A DNA stretch of 64,000 nucleotides from Isoetes taiwanensis (lineage: Eukaryota; Streptophyta; Lycopodiopsida; Isoetales; Isoetaceae), in the NCBI GenBank assembly GCA_021234155.1, contig JAJEKV010000237.1, positions 593,251-657,250 on the forward strand, given 5' to 3'. Below, in pieces: positions 11,958 through 23,444 of this stretch (the first letter of the stretch is position 1; each line of letters starts with the position of its first letter). Position numbers and translations under genes: made by a program. The notes beneath the pieces were generated by a model, which was not told the origin of the DNA, did no database searches, and worked only from the letters and a program-made list of their open reading frames with translations.

Positions 11958-12476
11958 AACCTTCAAATTATGTATTTATTTTTTTGCCATTGTATCTATA
12001 CAATGGACTTTCAATGTTTTAAGAACAACTTCTAAGGTTTAATGCCATTTATTGCTGCACTCATGCCATGTACGCCTTGAGGAAAGAACCTAAGAAAAAC
12101 ATAGTATTTCTCAACATGTAAACATAAATGTATTGGTCGAAATTTCCATTGCTGCCTTGGCAAAGGGTTTTGGTTTGGCTCCACAAAGGTTTTTACCCAA
12201 TGCTGCTTAAAGCCAACATGTTTGTCACACTATAGCAATTGAAGTTTCTCAAGGTAGACCTTTATTTTCAATTGAACCAACCGTTAAATAAACATACTGC
12301 TCATTTCGTTTCAATTTTTCATTTGGGCTCAAATAATTCTCACTTGCTTTTTTTGGGGGTTGGCGATCATATTGCATTTTGGCCTTTTATGGCTATTACA
12401 AAATTCATTTCCTTAGCCCTTATTTGCTAAGTCTAACAATCCTTTTTCACTTGCTGCAATGCATGGCATTTACTTA

Positions 12477-12513
<37 letters not shown>

Positions 12514-14182
12514 CAACTAATTATCTATAGAACATTCGGAACTAGGGAATCTCGACCCCGTTCAAAAAGTTTACAGCAACTGATAGATGAAGAAAAAAGA
12601 TGGGCAGAAGTTTAGACAGTCTCGACTCTACCAAGTTATACGAGCAAATTTCCGCAGAAGACGTGGATATGTAAAGAGCAAATTACATGTTCTCTTTTAG
12701 ATGCAGTTCATGGAAGCTACTTAGGATCAATCAGATTTTTGTGGGGACCATAGTCGATCTCAAAGCTACATGATTCTGCATTGATTAATGATAAGCTTCA
12801 ATGGATCAAATTTGGCCATGAGTAGTACAAATTCCTATAACTGCCTTTTGGTCATTATGGAGTGGAAGCTGAACATGAACCAGAAAAGAAAAGTTATACC
12901 AAGGAGTTGAAGTGTCTAAAAAAAAACCCAGTCGAACCTAGCATCCTAGGTCTGACATCAATCCTCGGTCAATCCCAAGGATTGTATTATCAACCCAGAT
13001 TCAAACTTACGTAAGAATTATCTGGTACTTATTGTCCTTTAGCCACAAGAACCTTTAGAAAATTTATCAAAACAAGTTACAACGTATCACTTTTCCTTCA
13101 ACAAACAACAATCACGTAGTTACATGGTCCAAAGCCTGTTTTACATAAAACATATTGAACAATTGTAGTCCTAAGCCATCGAATACCATTTTTCCTCAAA
13201 CCCAGCGTCATTTTCAGAGTGCAGCATGATAAATATACTTTCATATAAGAAATAAAAGCCTTACAAGCCCTATGATCCAAGCTCCATGGTCCAAATCTTT
13301 TCTTGCACAAATGCAAAGTCACATGTCCTTTAGTCTCTTATAGTTCAATGGTCTCCATGTCTATCTGACACTTCTACAAATATGTACCAGACAGTATCAC
13401 ATATGCATTTTTGCAAATGCTATATGCCAATTGCCCTTAGCATGACTAATTAAAGATTTAGTTTCCATATTTGGGGCAGAAAATAGTCTAAGAATAGTTG
13501 TTAGTTTCAAATAGAGCACGGAATCAAGTATATTGCATGGTACGTTTGCATGCAGGCGTAGGCCTTGCATGTCGAAACATGAACTTCTCCTATTCCTAGT
13601 TTGAACTTTTAGAAATCTTTACCTTTCTTGTTGAAAGGCAGTTGTTTAAACCTTTAACCTCTTGATCTAGTTTTCATATCCTCAGCATTTAGCCCTACTG
13701 GATAGTTACCTCGATCTATGATGTAGCATGCGCCATGCACCAGCTAAAACCATTCTTTGACAGTCTGCATGTCAAGTGTGCAGTTTATTTAAAAGAAACC
13801 TTTTGCTCTTTTGTATTCTAAACCTGCATAGTACACAATTTTTGCATGCAACTTTCTTTCATTCTGTCCTTTTCTTTTTCAGCATACATCGTACCCTTTT
13901 ATGTTATATCCACTCTTTATTAGATTTCAACTGTTATGCATGCCTTTTCCCACAGCAAGACTATTATTTATGTAGTTTTGTATTTACATTTTTAAGCTGT
14001 TACACTTTACAAGTTCGAGACATTTCTGTGGCTATTTTTGACATAATACATGTAAAACGTGTTTAAACAGGAGTCACTGCATGCACACATTACTTAACAT
14101 TTTTCCTTACTGCTCCAGACGGCCATGTATTGAACTTTATAGCACAATCATATTAACAGCCATTTATTCTCATTTCTAATCC
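11958..14182 (+). repeat. 2.2-kb duplicated unit B (partner 15666-17874)
   Basis: This is a direct repeat of 15666-17874, offset about 3.7 kb, nearly identical over most of its length. It includes a run of about 30 A at 12478-12510 (about 15 A in the partner). The ends share AACCTTCAAATT and TTCTAATCC, not TG...CA, so these are not typical LTRs. No protein family is recognisable in it. The two conserved short ORFs (13098-13322 minus, 13776-14066 plus) have no features beyond being copied. Confidence 0.9.
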
Positions 14183-15665
14183 ACGGATGTCTGTTTAACA
14201 ACAGTGGTTTATAATATCCTATGGCCAGCCCGTGCCTTATAGATCTCTTAACTTTTTATGCAGACTATTTCCTAGATATTATGAGTCATCATACAAGAAA
14301 ATTCAATTTTCCACACTTGTATTAGTCTTGTACAAACAGTCACAAAGCCATTAATTTTTGTATCACCGTTTTACCACTATGGATGCAAGCAAAAATTCTT
14401 CATTTAAACAAAAGGAAGGCAGTAGTTACCTCTATCTCAGATAGAGTTTTACTTACATATGCTAATCCACAGTCAATCTAAATTAATATAACCTGTTGGG
14501 AGGATCTTGAGATATTTTTTTAACACAAAAGCGTCTTCATCTTGTATATCTTCAAAAATTTGCTCCAATCCAGGTTCAGATCTACCACATCCAACCAACA
14601 AAAAGCAAGAAAAAGACAAGGGCAGGAGAGGTCCGGTACCTGCAGCCAATCATCAAAACTTTAGCATGATAATGGTAAAGAATGAAGGGCCAAAAGGTAC
14701 AATGGAGCCTCTCGGTTTATAACCGATCAGCCCTTGTATCCTTCTGCCCTGTTAGTAGAACATGACAGATCTGCATTTTTCTTTAACAAATGTAAATTTA
14801 GAAAGTGAATGTTCAAACAGAGGGTATAAAGTGAATGTAAAAAGCACTATCAGCACAATTTTATATCCTTCTTGCTGTCTGGCCCAACTTTTTATAACCA
14901 AATGTTACCTGGATTCGTTCTGGTCTGAAGCACAATCTTCGGGCATTTGTGTTTCAGGATTAGTAAGGTCTCCTTTATCCTTGTTCCAAGAACCATTAAT
15001 GTGCAAGTCTTTGGCTCCAAAATTGCCCTTCTTGTTGCTATAGTCACCCTTGAATGCATTTGCTTCCCTCTTTGATTTTGCATCATTATTCTGCATTTTC
15101 CCATTCTGTAAGCGCCCCCAGGGCCTTCGGATCAAGGGAGTCCTCCTCCTTACCTTTGCTCACTTAATGCCTTATATTCAGACTTAAAGCTAGAAGGTCT
15201 GCCGTCTGATTTTAATTACCATTCCATGCTTCAAAAAGAGCAGGTTATAAATCGTGTAAGCTTTCTATAAGTGAATAACCTATTCCTGCAATTTTGTAGG
15301 CTGTAGGCTTTGACCCGAAATATTCAGAGTAAATCTACCATGGATTCAGTTACCTTGTGACTGGCAGTCTTTTCCATGCTTGAAACAGATGTACTGCCTG
15401 TGATTTTTGGATAGCTCCTTCGTGTTTAACTGCTAGATGTTCCATGCCATCACTGTCGACTAGGGTTAGGTAAGCTTTTCGGCCAGAAGACTTAGCGTAT
15501 TTATTGTTCCCATATACCACTTATGATGAAACATTAGAAAATACAGAAAGATATACATTTCTAGAAGTTATATGGTCATAGAATTTCACCTGGTTTATCT
15601 CATCATTGTTATTCCATTGCATTACGCTCAGCATTTACCGAATCCTATCAACATGTGTCATATTC
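14183..15665. other. unique spacer between duplicated units, with hairpin and exon-like ORF
   Basis: This spacer separates units B and C. It contains the second hairpin exon (14640-14750) and, on the minus strand, a hydrophilic open frame ending at a donor-like GAATCCAG|GTAACA (about 15105-14909). That frame includes NGKMQNNDAKSKREANAF and WNKDKGDLTNPETQ. The start GKMQNND resembles the junction GKLQ/DNDD seen at 9121/7915, so both may descend from one gene. Nothing else is recognised. Confidence 0.4.
14640..14750 (-). ncRNA. structured hairpin exon, copy 2
   Basis: This is a homologue of 8629-8742. On the minus strand it starts after CTACTAACAG (14749) and ends 109 bases later at GGCTGCAG|GTACCG. 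The arm GTACCTTTTGGCCCTT is identical to copy 1, and the partner arm pairs with a few mismatches. The terminal loop differs entirely but closes with its own stem (TCGGTT with AACCGA). All three frames contain stops, so it cannot be an ordinary coding exon here. Conservation of both borders and one arm, with a re-evolved loop, is the pattern of a functional RNA element. Confidence 0.4.
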
Positions 15666-17874
15666 AACCTTCAAATTATGTATTTATTTTTTTGCCATTG
15701 TATCTATACAATGGACTTTCAATGTTTTAAGAACAACTTCTAAGGTTTAATGCCATTTATTGCTGCACTCATGCCATGTACGCCTTGAGGAAAGAACCTA
15801 AGAAAAACATAGTATTTCTCAACATGTAAACATAAATGTATTGGTCGAAATTTCCATTGCTGCCTTGGCAAAGGGTTTTGGTTTGGCTCCACAAAGGTTT
15901 TTACCCAATGCTGCTTAAAGCCAACATGTTTGTCACACTATAGCAATTGAAGTTTCTCAAGGTAGACCTTTATTTTCAATTGAACCAACCGTTAAATAAA
16001 CATACTGCTCATTTCGTTTCAATTTTTCATTTGGGCTCAAATAATTCTCACTTGCTTTTTTTTAGAGGTTGGCGATCATATTGCCATTTTGGCCTTTTAT
16101 GGCTATCACAAAATTCATTTCCTTAGCCCTTATTTGCTAAGTCTAACAATCCTTTTTCACTTGGTGCAATGCATGGCATTTACTTAATTAAAAAAAAAAA
16201 AAAACGGCTACAACTAATTATCTATAGAACATTGAACTAGGGAATCTCGACCCGTTCAAAAGTTTACAAAGAATGATAGATGAAGAAAAACGATGGGCGA
16301 AGTTTAGAGCGGTCGACTCTACCAAGTTATCTGAGCAAATTTCCATGAAGGCGTGGATATGTAAAGAGCAAATTACATGTTCTCTTTTAGATGCAGTTCA
16401 TGGAAGCTACTTAGGATCAATCAGATTTTTGTGGGGACCATAGTCGATCTCAAAGCTACATGATTCTGCATTGATTAATGATAAGCTTCAATGGATCAAA
16501 TTTGGCCATGAGTAGTACAAATTCCTATAACTGCCTTTTGGTCATTATGGAGTGGAAGCTGAACATGAACCAGAAAAGAAAAGTTATACCAAGGAGTTGA
16601 AGTGTCTAAAAAAAAACCCAGTCGAACCTAGCATCCTAGGTCTGACATCAATCCTCGGTCAATCCCAAGGATTGTATTATCAACCCAGATTCAAACTTAC
16701 GTAAGAATTATCTGGTACTTATTGTCCTTTAGCCACAAGAACCTTTAGAAAATTTATCAAAACAAGTTACAACGTATCACTTTTCCTTCAACAAACAACA
16801 ATCACGTAGTTACATGGTCCAAAGCCTGTTTTACATAAAACATATTGAACAATTGTAGTCCTAAGCCATCGAATACCATTTTTCCTCAAACCCAGCGTCA
16901 TTTTCAGAGTGCAGCATGATAAATATACTTTCATATAAGAAATAAAAGCCTTACAAGCCCTATGATCCAAGCTCCATGGTCCAAATCTTTTCTTGCACAA
17001 ATGCAAAGTCACATGTCCTTTAGTCTCTTATAGTTCAATGGTCTCCATGTCTATCTGACACTTCTACAAATATGTACCAGACAGTATCACATATGCATTT
17101 TTGCAAATGCTATATGCCAATTGCCCTTAGCATGACTAATTAAAGATTTAGTTTCCATATTTGGGGCAGAAAATAGTCTAAGAATAGTTGTTAGTTTCAA
17201 ATAGAGCACGGAATCAAGTATATTGCATGAATGCGTTTGCATGCGGTATTAGGGCCTTGCATGTCGAAACATGAACTTCTCCTATTCCTAGTTTGAACTT
17301 TTAGAAATCTTTACCTTTCTTGTTGAAAGGCAGTTGTTTAAACCTTTAACCTCTTGATCTAGTTTTCATATCCTCAGCATTTAGCCCTACTGGATAGTTA
17401 CCTCGATCTATGATGTAGCATGCGCCATGCACCAGCTAAAACCATTCTTTGACAGTCTGCATGTCAAGTGTGCAGTTTATTTAAAAGAAACCTTTTGCTC
17501 TTTTGTATTCTAAACCTGCATAGTACACAATTTTTGCATGCAACTTTCTTTCATTCTGTCCTTTTCTTTTTCAGCATACATCGTACCCTTTTATGTTATA
17601 TCCACTCTTTATTAGATTTCAACTGTTATGCATGCCTTTTCCCACAGCAAGACTATTATTTATGTAATTTTGTATTTACATTTTTAAGCTGTTACACTTT
17701 ACAAGTTCGAGACATTTCTGTGGCTATTTTTGGCATAATGCATGTAAAACGTGTTTAAACAAGAGTCACTGCATGCACACATTACTTAACATTTTTCCTT
17801 ACTGCTCCAGACGGCCATGTATTGAACTTTATAGCACAGTCATATTAACAGCCATTTATTCTCATTTCTAATCC
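15666..17874 (+). repeat. 2.2-kb duplicated unit C (partner 11958-14182)
   Basis: This is the second copy of the unit. Differences from B are clustered at about 16200-16360 just after the A run and at 17228-17250, while the rest is nearly identical. It ends at TTCTAATCC, directly abutting the minus-strand LINE that begins at 17875. Confidence 0.9.
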
Positions 17875-17879
17875 TTTAA

Positions 17880-20520
17880 GGAAGAACACTTGTACGCCTT
17901 CACAATGCGACTACGGACATCGCTAAGCACTTGCGTATCTGAAAAGAGCTGTCCCTTGAAGATGAGGAGATTTCATCTCTTCCAGATGGACCAGATGATC
18001 CAAGCAGATGCTAAGTGGAAAGCCCTCTTTGCCAACTTGTCCCAAGAGCTAGGATAGACTGACAATAGGACCTGTTGACTATTCAAGTCACAATGGAAAA
18101 GACTCAGAAGCCACTGCCAAGCAAGTCGAACATGGTGACACAAGAAAAAGCAGTGCCAATTGTCTCATCCCTCTGCCGGCAAAGAGGGCAAATCTCAGAG
18201 ACTCCTGGACGAAATCGATGAACAATAGTGTTTACCCGCACGCATCTATGAGTGATCTGCCACCATAAAATGGATAGCTTAGGATGAAGCAATTTATCCC
18301 ATACCCATCGCCAGACTGCTTTACGATGAGGCTCGGGGATAACTAAAGGTCACTTTGGCGATGGAGGCAACACCTCAGGATGAAGCAGGACCACATACAT
18401 CAAGTGCACCAGGTGCTCCTCCTTAACACTGCCATGAACCACCCAGAGCTGGGGAGCCACGTCTTGTGGGTGTGGAGGAAGCGTAGCAGCTACTTTTTCC
18501 CAAATGCCCCGGACCCAACGAAGGAGAAGGAACTTCAATCACGTGAACTATCTTGTCTCATTATACCATGCAGATACCGTGAGCACACCTGCTGCTCGCC
18601 ACCGACGTTGCGTCAATGGATGGACAGAAGAGACCAGGGGACAATCTGCCTGGCCGTCACCCAAAGGGATCCACCAACAACGGGCTGTAGGATCTGTGTG
18701 GGCCATTGGATGGAACTGAAACAAAGTGCGCACAGTCTCCCAAGCAGCTAGCAACCCCTTGAGGAAAGGAGCTGCATTAGGATATGGAGAAAGTGGATAG
18801 AATAATGCCCATGGGAGGAGAGGCTTAATGGATGGAGAGCCAAAGGAAATGCACATCTGTAAAGACTGGTGAATGAGACGCAGACCTGGAGAATTATCAG
18901 CATTATTGAGAATCCGCCATATGAACTTAGAAATCAACACCTTGCTCTGGAGAAGAAAGTGAATCATCCCCAGCCCCCACAAAGTTTAGGCATAATGCAC
19001 TTCGCCCAACTAACTTTAACATCAGCTCCTTCTTCAATGCCACCCCAGATGAAGTTCCTGACAGTACGAACAATGAGCTGCATCTTTGTCTGCGGTGTCA
19101 GCAAGATGGATGCCATGTAGACATGTGTACCACTCAAAACTGACTTTGCCACAGTTACACGACCAGCCATGGATAACTTAGCCGTGGACCACCAGAACAA
19201 ATGTCTTTTCAACCCCTTAATAATGACATTCAGCGTCTCGGATGAGAGGTGTATACCAAGCTGGAATGCCTAGAAGTTTAGTTGCCTTCCCATGAGGAAG
19301 AGCCTTCTATGGAAATGCAACCCACGGAAGGCGGCCTTTGGAGAGTCTAGGGCCTGAGGCGATACACTTTTGCCATCCCACAAAGATACCGAAGCCAAAG
19401 AGAAGGCGTCCAACAAGGAAATGGCATTCTCGCAAATTACGCTCATCGCCATTAAGAACAAGAAAGTGTCATCGCATGCCGATTCTGGATCTCTTGTGAA
19501 CCATTATTCATGGGAAGACCATGCGGGATGCCTTCACGCACCTTGCATGAAGAATACGAGAAAGAATCTCCGCCACAATTGTAAAAGCGGTGGTGCCAAG
19601 GACAGACCCTAGCGAATGCCACGTCCCACGAAAAAATGTTGATGGTTCTCTTTGAAAAGAACTGAAGAACAGCGAGAATAATGAAGTTTCATAACATTTG
19701 TTGTGGCTGGGCACCAAAACCAAGCGTAAAGGCCTTTGCTCCAGGGAAACTCCGATCAACAACTTGTCATATGCTTTTGCAAAATCCAGCTTCAAGTATA
19801 CAATGGGGTAACCATGCATTCTAGCCCAATAGAGATCCTCATATGCTGCTGCCACATTATTCAAGATACATCGGCGAGGTAAGAAACCTGACTGCGTGGA
19901 AGAGATGGACTCGGTAAGCATGCCACAAAGCTTCTGAGCAAAAGCTTTAGCAAAGATCTTGTACACTGAGGACAACAAAGTAATGGGGCGCCAATCTGAA
20001 ATGGAAGAGGGATCCTTATATTTTGGAATAAGGGAGATGCAACCAGAGTTGAAGATTTTGTCCAGAAGCTCAGCTGGATCTGAAATAATACGCCCATCCT
20101 GAATCTGCAGAGACTGAAGAGATGCAGCTAGCTTTCTTGTTTTGGCAGCTCTGAAGAAAAAACCTGTGCACCGGTCTCCCTTCTTGAACCATTGCAACCC
20201 AACCTTAATGTGAGCAAAGTGCACCTATTCAGATTCCATCTGCCGAATGGTATACAAAATTTGCTTCTCCACATGACCATCTGATGGGGCAACAGACTTG
20301 CATGCCTCAAGTTGTCGATAAAAGCCGTGAGAAGGCTCTCCGGTTAGCGAAGCCCGTTCCCGACCCCAACCTTTAGCAAAAGACTTCCGGCGCAGCGAAG
20401 CGAGCATCAACAATACACGCCATGCTTGTGTGTCGAGAGAAAAAGTGAACCGCGTCGTCTCTGACCCGCCAAAAAAATCATCATCCTTCAAGAAAAATTC
20501 TAAGGCGGTAGTGCACAAAA
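17880..20520 (-). pseudogene. LINE ORF2 fragment: RT and zf-RVT
   Basis: The frames 20518-20225 and 20224-19508 give the linker between endonuclease and RT and then part of RT. Readable motifs are WFKKGDRCTGFFFRAAK, ISDWRPITLLSSVYKIFAK, TQSGFLPRRCILNNV and YLKLDFAKAYDK (motif A Asp). Between LDKIFN and SGCISLIPK the usual SPGPDGF finger region is absent, an internal deletion of roughly 0.4-0.5 kb. Later parts include LSMAGRVTVAKSVLSGTHVY (about 19150) and VRNFIWGG. A zf-RVT segment at 18292-18104 contains LSILWWQITHRCVRVN and CPLCRQRDET. Many stops and shifts make it inactive. Confidence 0.8.
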
Positions 20521-20599
20521 AAGAGTGTCATGAATCTTGTCATCACTTAAGTAAAATGAATTTTCTTCAATAGCTTTCGATCCCGAGCTTTTGTCTATC

Positions 20600-21625
20600 C
20601 TATCGTAATATGGCGAGAGAATTGTTATCGGTCATTGTGCGGTCGGCTCGAACCTCCCTTTGTATTTTTATGTTGTAATTCTCTGCAAAATCAATTACAA
20701 AAATAATGGTGCCATCTTTGATATTGTCCAGGCAACTCTTGAATTGCAGGGCCTGCCATCTAGACCTGTAATTATGTGGCACAAATATCTTCAATGTGGA
20801 ATACAGGTAGGAAATAAAAAACCTTCACTGTCGTTCTTTTGTAAGACAGTCTAAGAACTAGCTTTGGTTCTTTCATTTTTTTTCCCCTTGCCAGTTCAAG
20901 TCTCGTCTTATGTTGCAGTTTCAGACTATATCCCACCAGCTGCCTTAGCTTTCTTACTTTTGTTTCCCTTCTTGGTGGCATTGGATCTTTTCTTTCTGCT
21001 GCCACCTGGTACTTTCTTGGTAACCACGATGTCGCAACTCCACCCGGCATCTTCTGTCTCCACTGGAATCTATAACAAGGTCCGCAGCATAAAACATAAG
21101 ATTACTGCAAGTTGAAAGCAGAAAAGCAGAAGTCAGTGGATGTCAGCACATCTCAGCTCGTTGCAGTATGCATTAAAGAGAGTTTTACCTTTTCAAACAT
21201 TTTCCATTCAAGCAAGAACTCATGATCCTCTCTTTCGCTTGGACATATAGGAAGACTTTGTATGCCACAACTCTGACATTTTTGCATCAAGCAGCCATGT
21301 TTATACCATTCTTCAACCTCGACCCTCGAACTTCATTTGTTTGAGTCATATGTGTGTTGGCTGACTAGACACTTCTTGCCAGGTCCACAAACCTCACAAC
21401 AACAACACTTGCACTCTTCCCCATGAAATCCAGTTTTCGCTGATTTTAAAGCATTCAGACCTACTCTGGCATACTCCAACTTCATATAGTATATGCAACA
21501 ACAGGTTTTCCTTTCTGATACTTTCTTTACATAAAGAGGTTTCAACTTCTCGAAAGCCTTTAAGCAAACAGGGTATTCAGGGTGTGCCTTTTTGTATTGT
21601 ACCAGCCTTTGCCGAGTCTGCGGCC
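20600..21625 (-). pseudogene. transposon-type gene with Cys-rich N-terminus and DFAENY motif
   Basis: Minus-strand exons follow one another. The first (21600-21195) has FEKLKPLYVKKV, RKTCCCIYYMKLEYAR, ECKCCCCEVC and later a second Cys cluster MQKCQSCGIQSLPICP, and ends in phase 0 at AAAG|GTAAAA. The exon 21069-20926 starts after TTATAG in phase 0, encodes VETEDAGWSCDIVVTKK and a Lys-rich tail, and ends in TAG. Further left (20790-20620) comes WQALQFKSC and FVIDFAENYNIKIQREV. I recall the CCC(I/R)Y(H/Y) and (V/I)xDFAENY motifs from a repeat-encoded protein family found across eukaryotes; I cannot name it with certainty. It sits inside the L1 remnant, so it probably arrived as an insertion. The TAG before the DFAENY exon suggests decay or alternative ends. 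Confidence 0.5.
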
Positions 21626-21629
21626 GCCA

Positions 21630-22715
21630 CCAGAACATTGTACTGCCTATTGATTACTGCAGCAGCTTTGTAGGCATCCTCTTTCTTGCATTTATGCGCT
21701 TGCAAACAAATGAAATCTGAGTCCCACCTAGTCAGGGCCATGGACAACCTGCTCCTTTTAGTAGGGGAGGAGGCAACCCCCCGCACATTCTAGGAGATTA
21801 ACTTCATTGATCAGGCGGATGTGGAGGATGTTCTAAGCCCATATCAACTTGTATATGAGACTGATTCTCCACTTGATCAGCCCAATGTGGCTGCGATGCT
21901 ATTGGACGCGTAGTGACAGTGGTGGGAAGAGTTGGCTCAACAGGGTTAGGGGAAGCAGATGCAGAAAGCTGTAGTGTCCGGGCGGCTTTTTTCATGCGGG
22001 CAATGGACCATTCTTCTTCAATGCGCTCTTGCTTGCGTGCAATCATGTCCAGCCTCTCTTGCTGGTCAGAAGAAAGACAATTATGGGCTACAAGGAGTGT
22101 GCCAATGGCTAGGGTAGACGACGAAGAAGGGGTGATGGCAAGGACAGGTGCAGGAGTGGTTGGAGTAGGGATGGCAGCAGGGGAAGTAGAAGTAGGGGAG
22201 ACAGAAGCAGGAGGAGGGATGGGAATGGAGGGTCTGCGCACACGATAAGCAGAGAAGGCCTCAACATCAGGAAACATATTGGCAAGCTCTAGGCCGTTAA
22301 ACAAAGATAATTTATATTTAAAAAAGAGTAACAACCACAGACTTGGGGAGGGAAGCCTCATCAGGAAGGGAAATACAAATATGAGGACCATTGGTAATCG
22401 AATGAGCAAGGTGCAACCCTAATCCATTGGCAATGGAGACCAAGAAGTCCGGAACACGCAACTCAATTGGGAAGTCCTCCAATGCAAAACCCGGGGCATG
22501 CGACGACTGCACCGGACTTATTAGGAAGAAATCGAGGGGTGTATACGATACAAGAGATAATGTCCCCACAAAGGATCCACTCCACGCTCCACTAGTTTAT
22601 CAAGCGGCAATAGGCGAACGAACATCACTAAGAAATAACTGTTTTTGCCTATCCAAAACTTTCGAGGGGACTCATGCGGAGGCAATCCCAACTTTTGAGA
22701 TGTTGTTTCAACCAA
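21630..22715 (-). pseudogene. LINE ORF1 and start of endonuclease
   Basis: The minus frame 22409-21804 encodes a proline/serine/threonine-rich middle (VSPTSTSPAAIPTPTTPAP). A charged segment, ARKQERIEEEW, follows, with a C-terminal tail ending just before 21803. The next frame starts MRGVASSPTKRSRLSMALTR and FICLQAHK, the beginning of an L1 endonuclease (family form NIRGL...DFICLQETK). The frame at 22569-22318 carries IELRVPDFLVSIANGLGLHL, compatible with the end of a DUF4283-type domain. No CCHC knuckle was found. The endonuclease breaks off near 21620, where unrelated coding begins. Confidence 0.6.
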
Positions 22716-23411
22716 AATCCCATCCTCTTGAGATCAAGGAACTGACCCGGTGAAATGACATACCACCGCATGGGACATTAGATTCTGAGACTTTGCAAGT
22801 GGGCCTTAATGATCTATCTCCACAACCGAGATACCAGCTGAGTGAAGGCACTAGAAACACACCTCCGCTTCATAGAACACGTTATCGGGGAGCGGTTGAA
22901 CATCCATTCTATCTTCAAGACCCGCAGCTCTTTCATATATTGAGACACCTCTCTTTTGTTATTCTCCATCATAAGAGACACCGCCCAAGAACACGAGCGT
23001 AACGCACACGGATGTCATGTCTCGCTTAATCCAATCACCGAAGCGGCGTTTGTGATACTCGAGCAACGGTGTTAGAGGCGAACCAAGGAGCAGAGGGAAG
23101 AGGAGGAGGCGATAAGAGGCCCTGAAGAGGATGGGGGCAAGAGAGGAAGGAGTTGGGGCAGTGGAGGTGGAGGGAGGAGGAAGAGAGGCGAAGCGATTAC
23201 ATGGCAAAGAGAGGGAGGGAATTGCAAATCCATAGAGGCAGGGGCATATGCGAGTGGATTGAGACGAGAATTAGGAGGTAGCACTGGAGAGGCCAAAGAG
23301 GCAGAAAATTGCGAGCAAGAATGCATACCGGCGGAGGCGACCATGGAGGCCGAAATAGAGGATCCCAATTCCGGGACTGAAGCAGCACGAAAACCACCTG
23401 ATGCCATACAC

Positions 23412-23444
23412 CGTTGGAAAGCTCACTACACAGGCTTTCCAACG
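23412..23444. repeat. 11-bp perfect inverted repeat near LINE 5' end
   Basis: CGTTGGAAAGC (23412-23422) pairs with GCTTTCCAACG (23434-23444) across an 11-base loop. The motif GCTTTCCAACGCA recurs at about 38580 in the 5' tandem repeats of another LINE family. The adjacent 23461-24400 holds no recognisable gene, only a few imperfect CACTCCAA(T/C)G repeats (23910-23960). Confidence 0.6.

Noticed and set aside
13098-14066. Two short ORFs conserved in both 2.2-kb duplicated units
   Set aside because: They are conserved only because the whole unit is duplicated. Flanking non-coding DNA is equally conserved, and no protein features are present.
8626-14760. TFIIIA gene with its 5S rRNA mimic exon
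   Set aside because: The hairpin exon and an HLxxHL...GKL fragment suggested it, but the downstream exon candidate is not a zinc finger and no other fingers were found. Kept only as an alternative for the hairpin.
11958-17874. LTR retrotransposon with 2.2-kb LTRs
   Set aside because: The direct repeats do not start TG or end CA. No primer-binding site or polypurine tract is seen, and the spacer lacks gag-pol.
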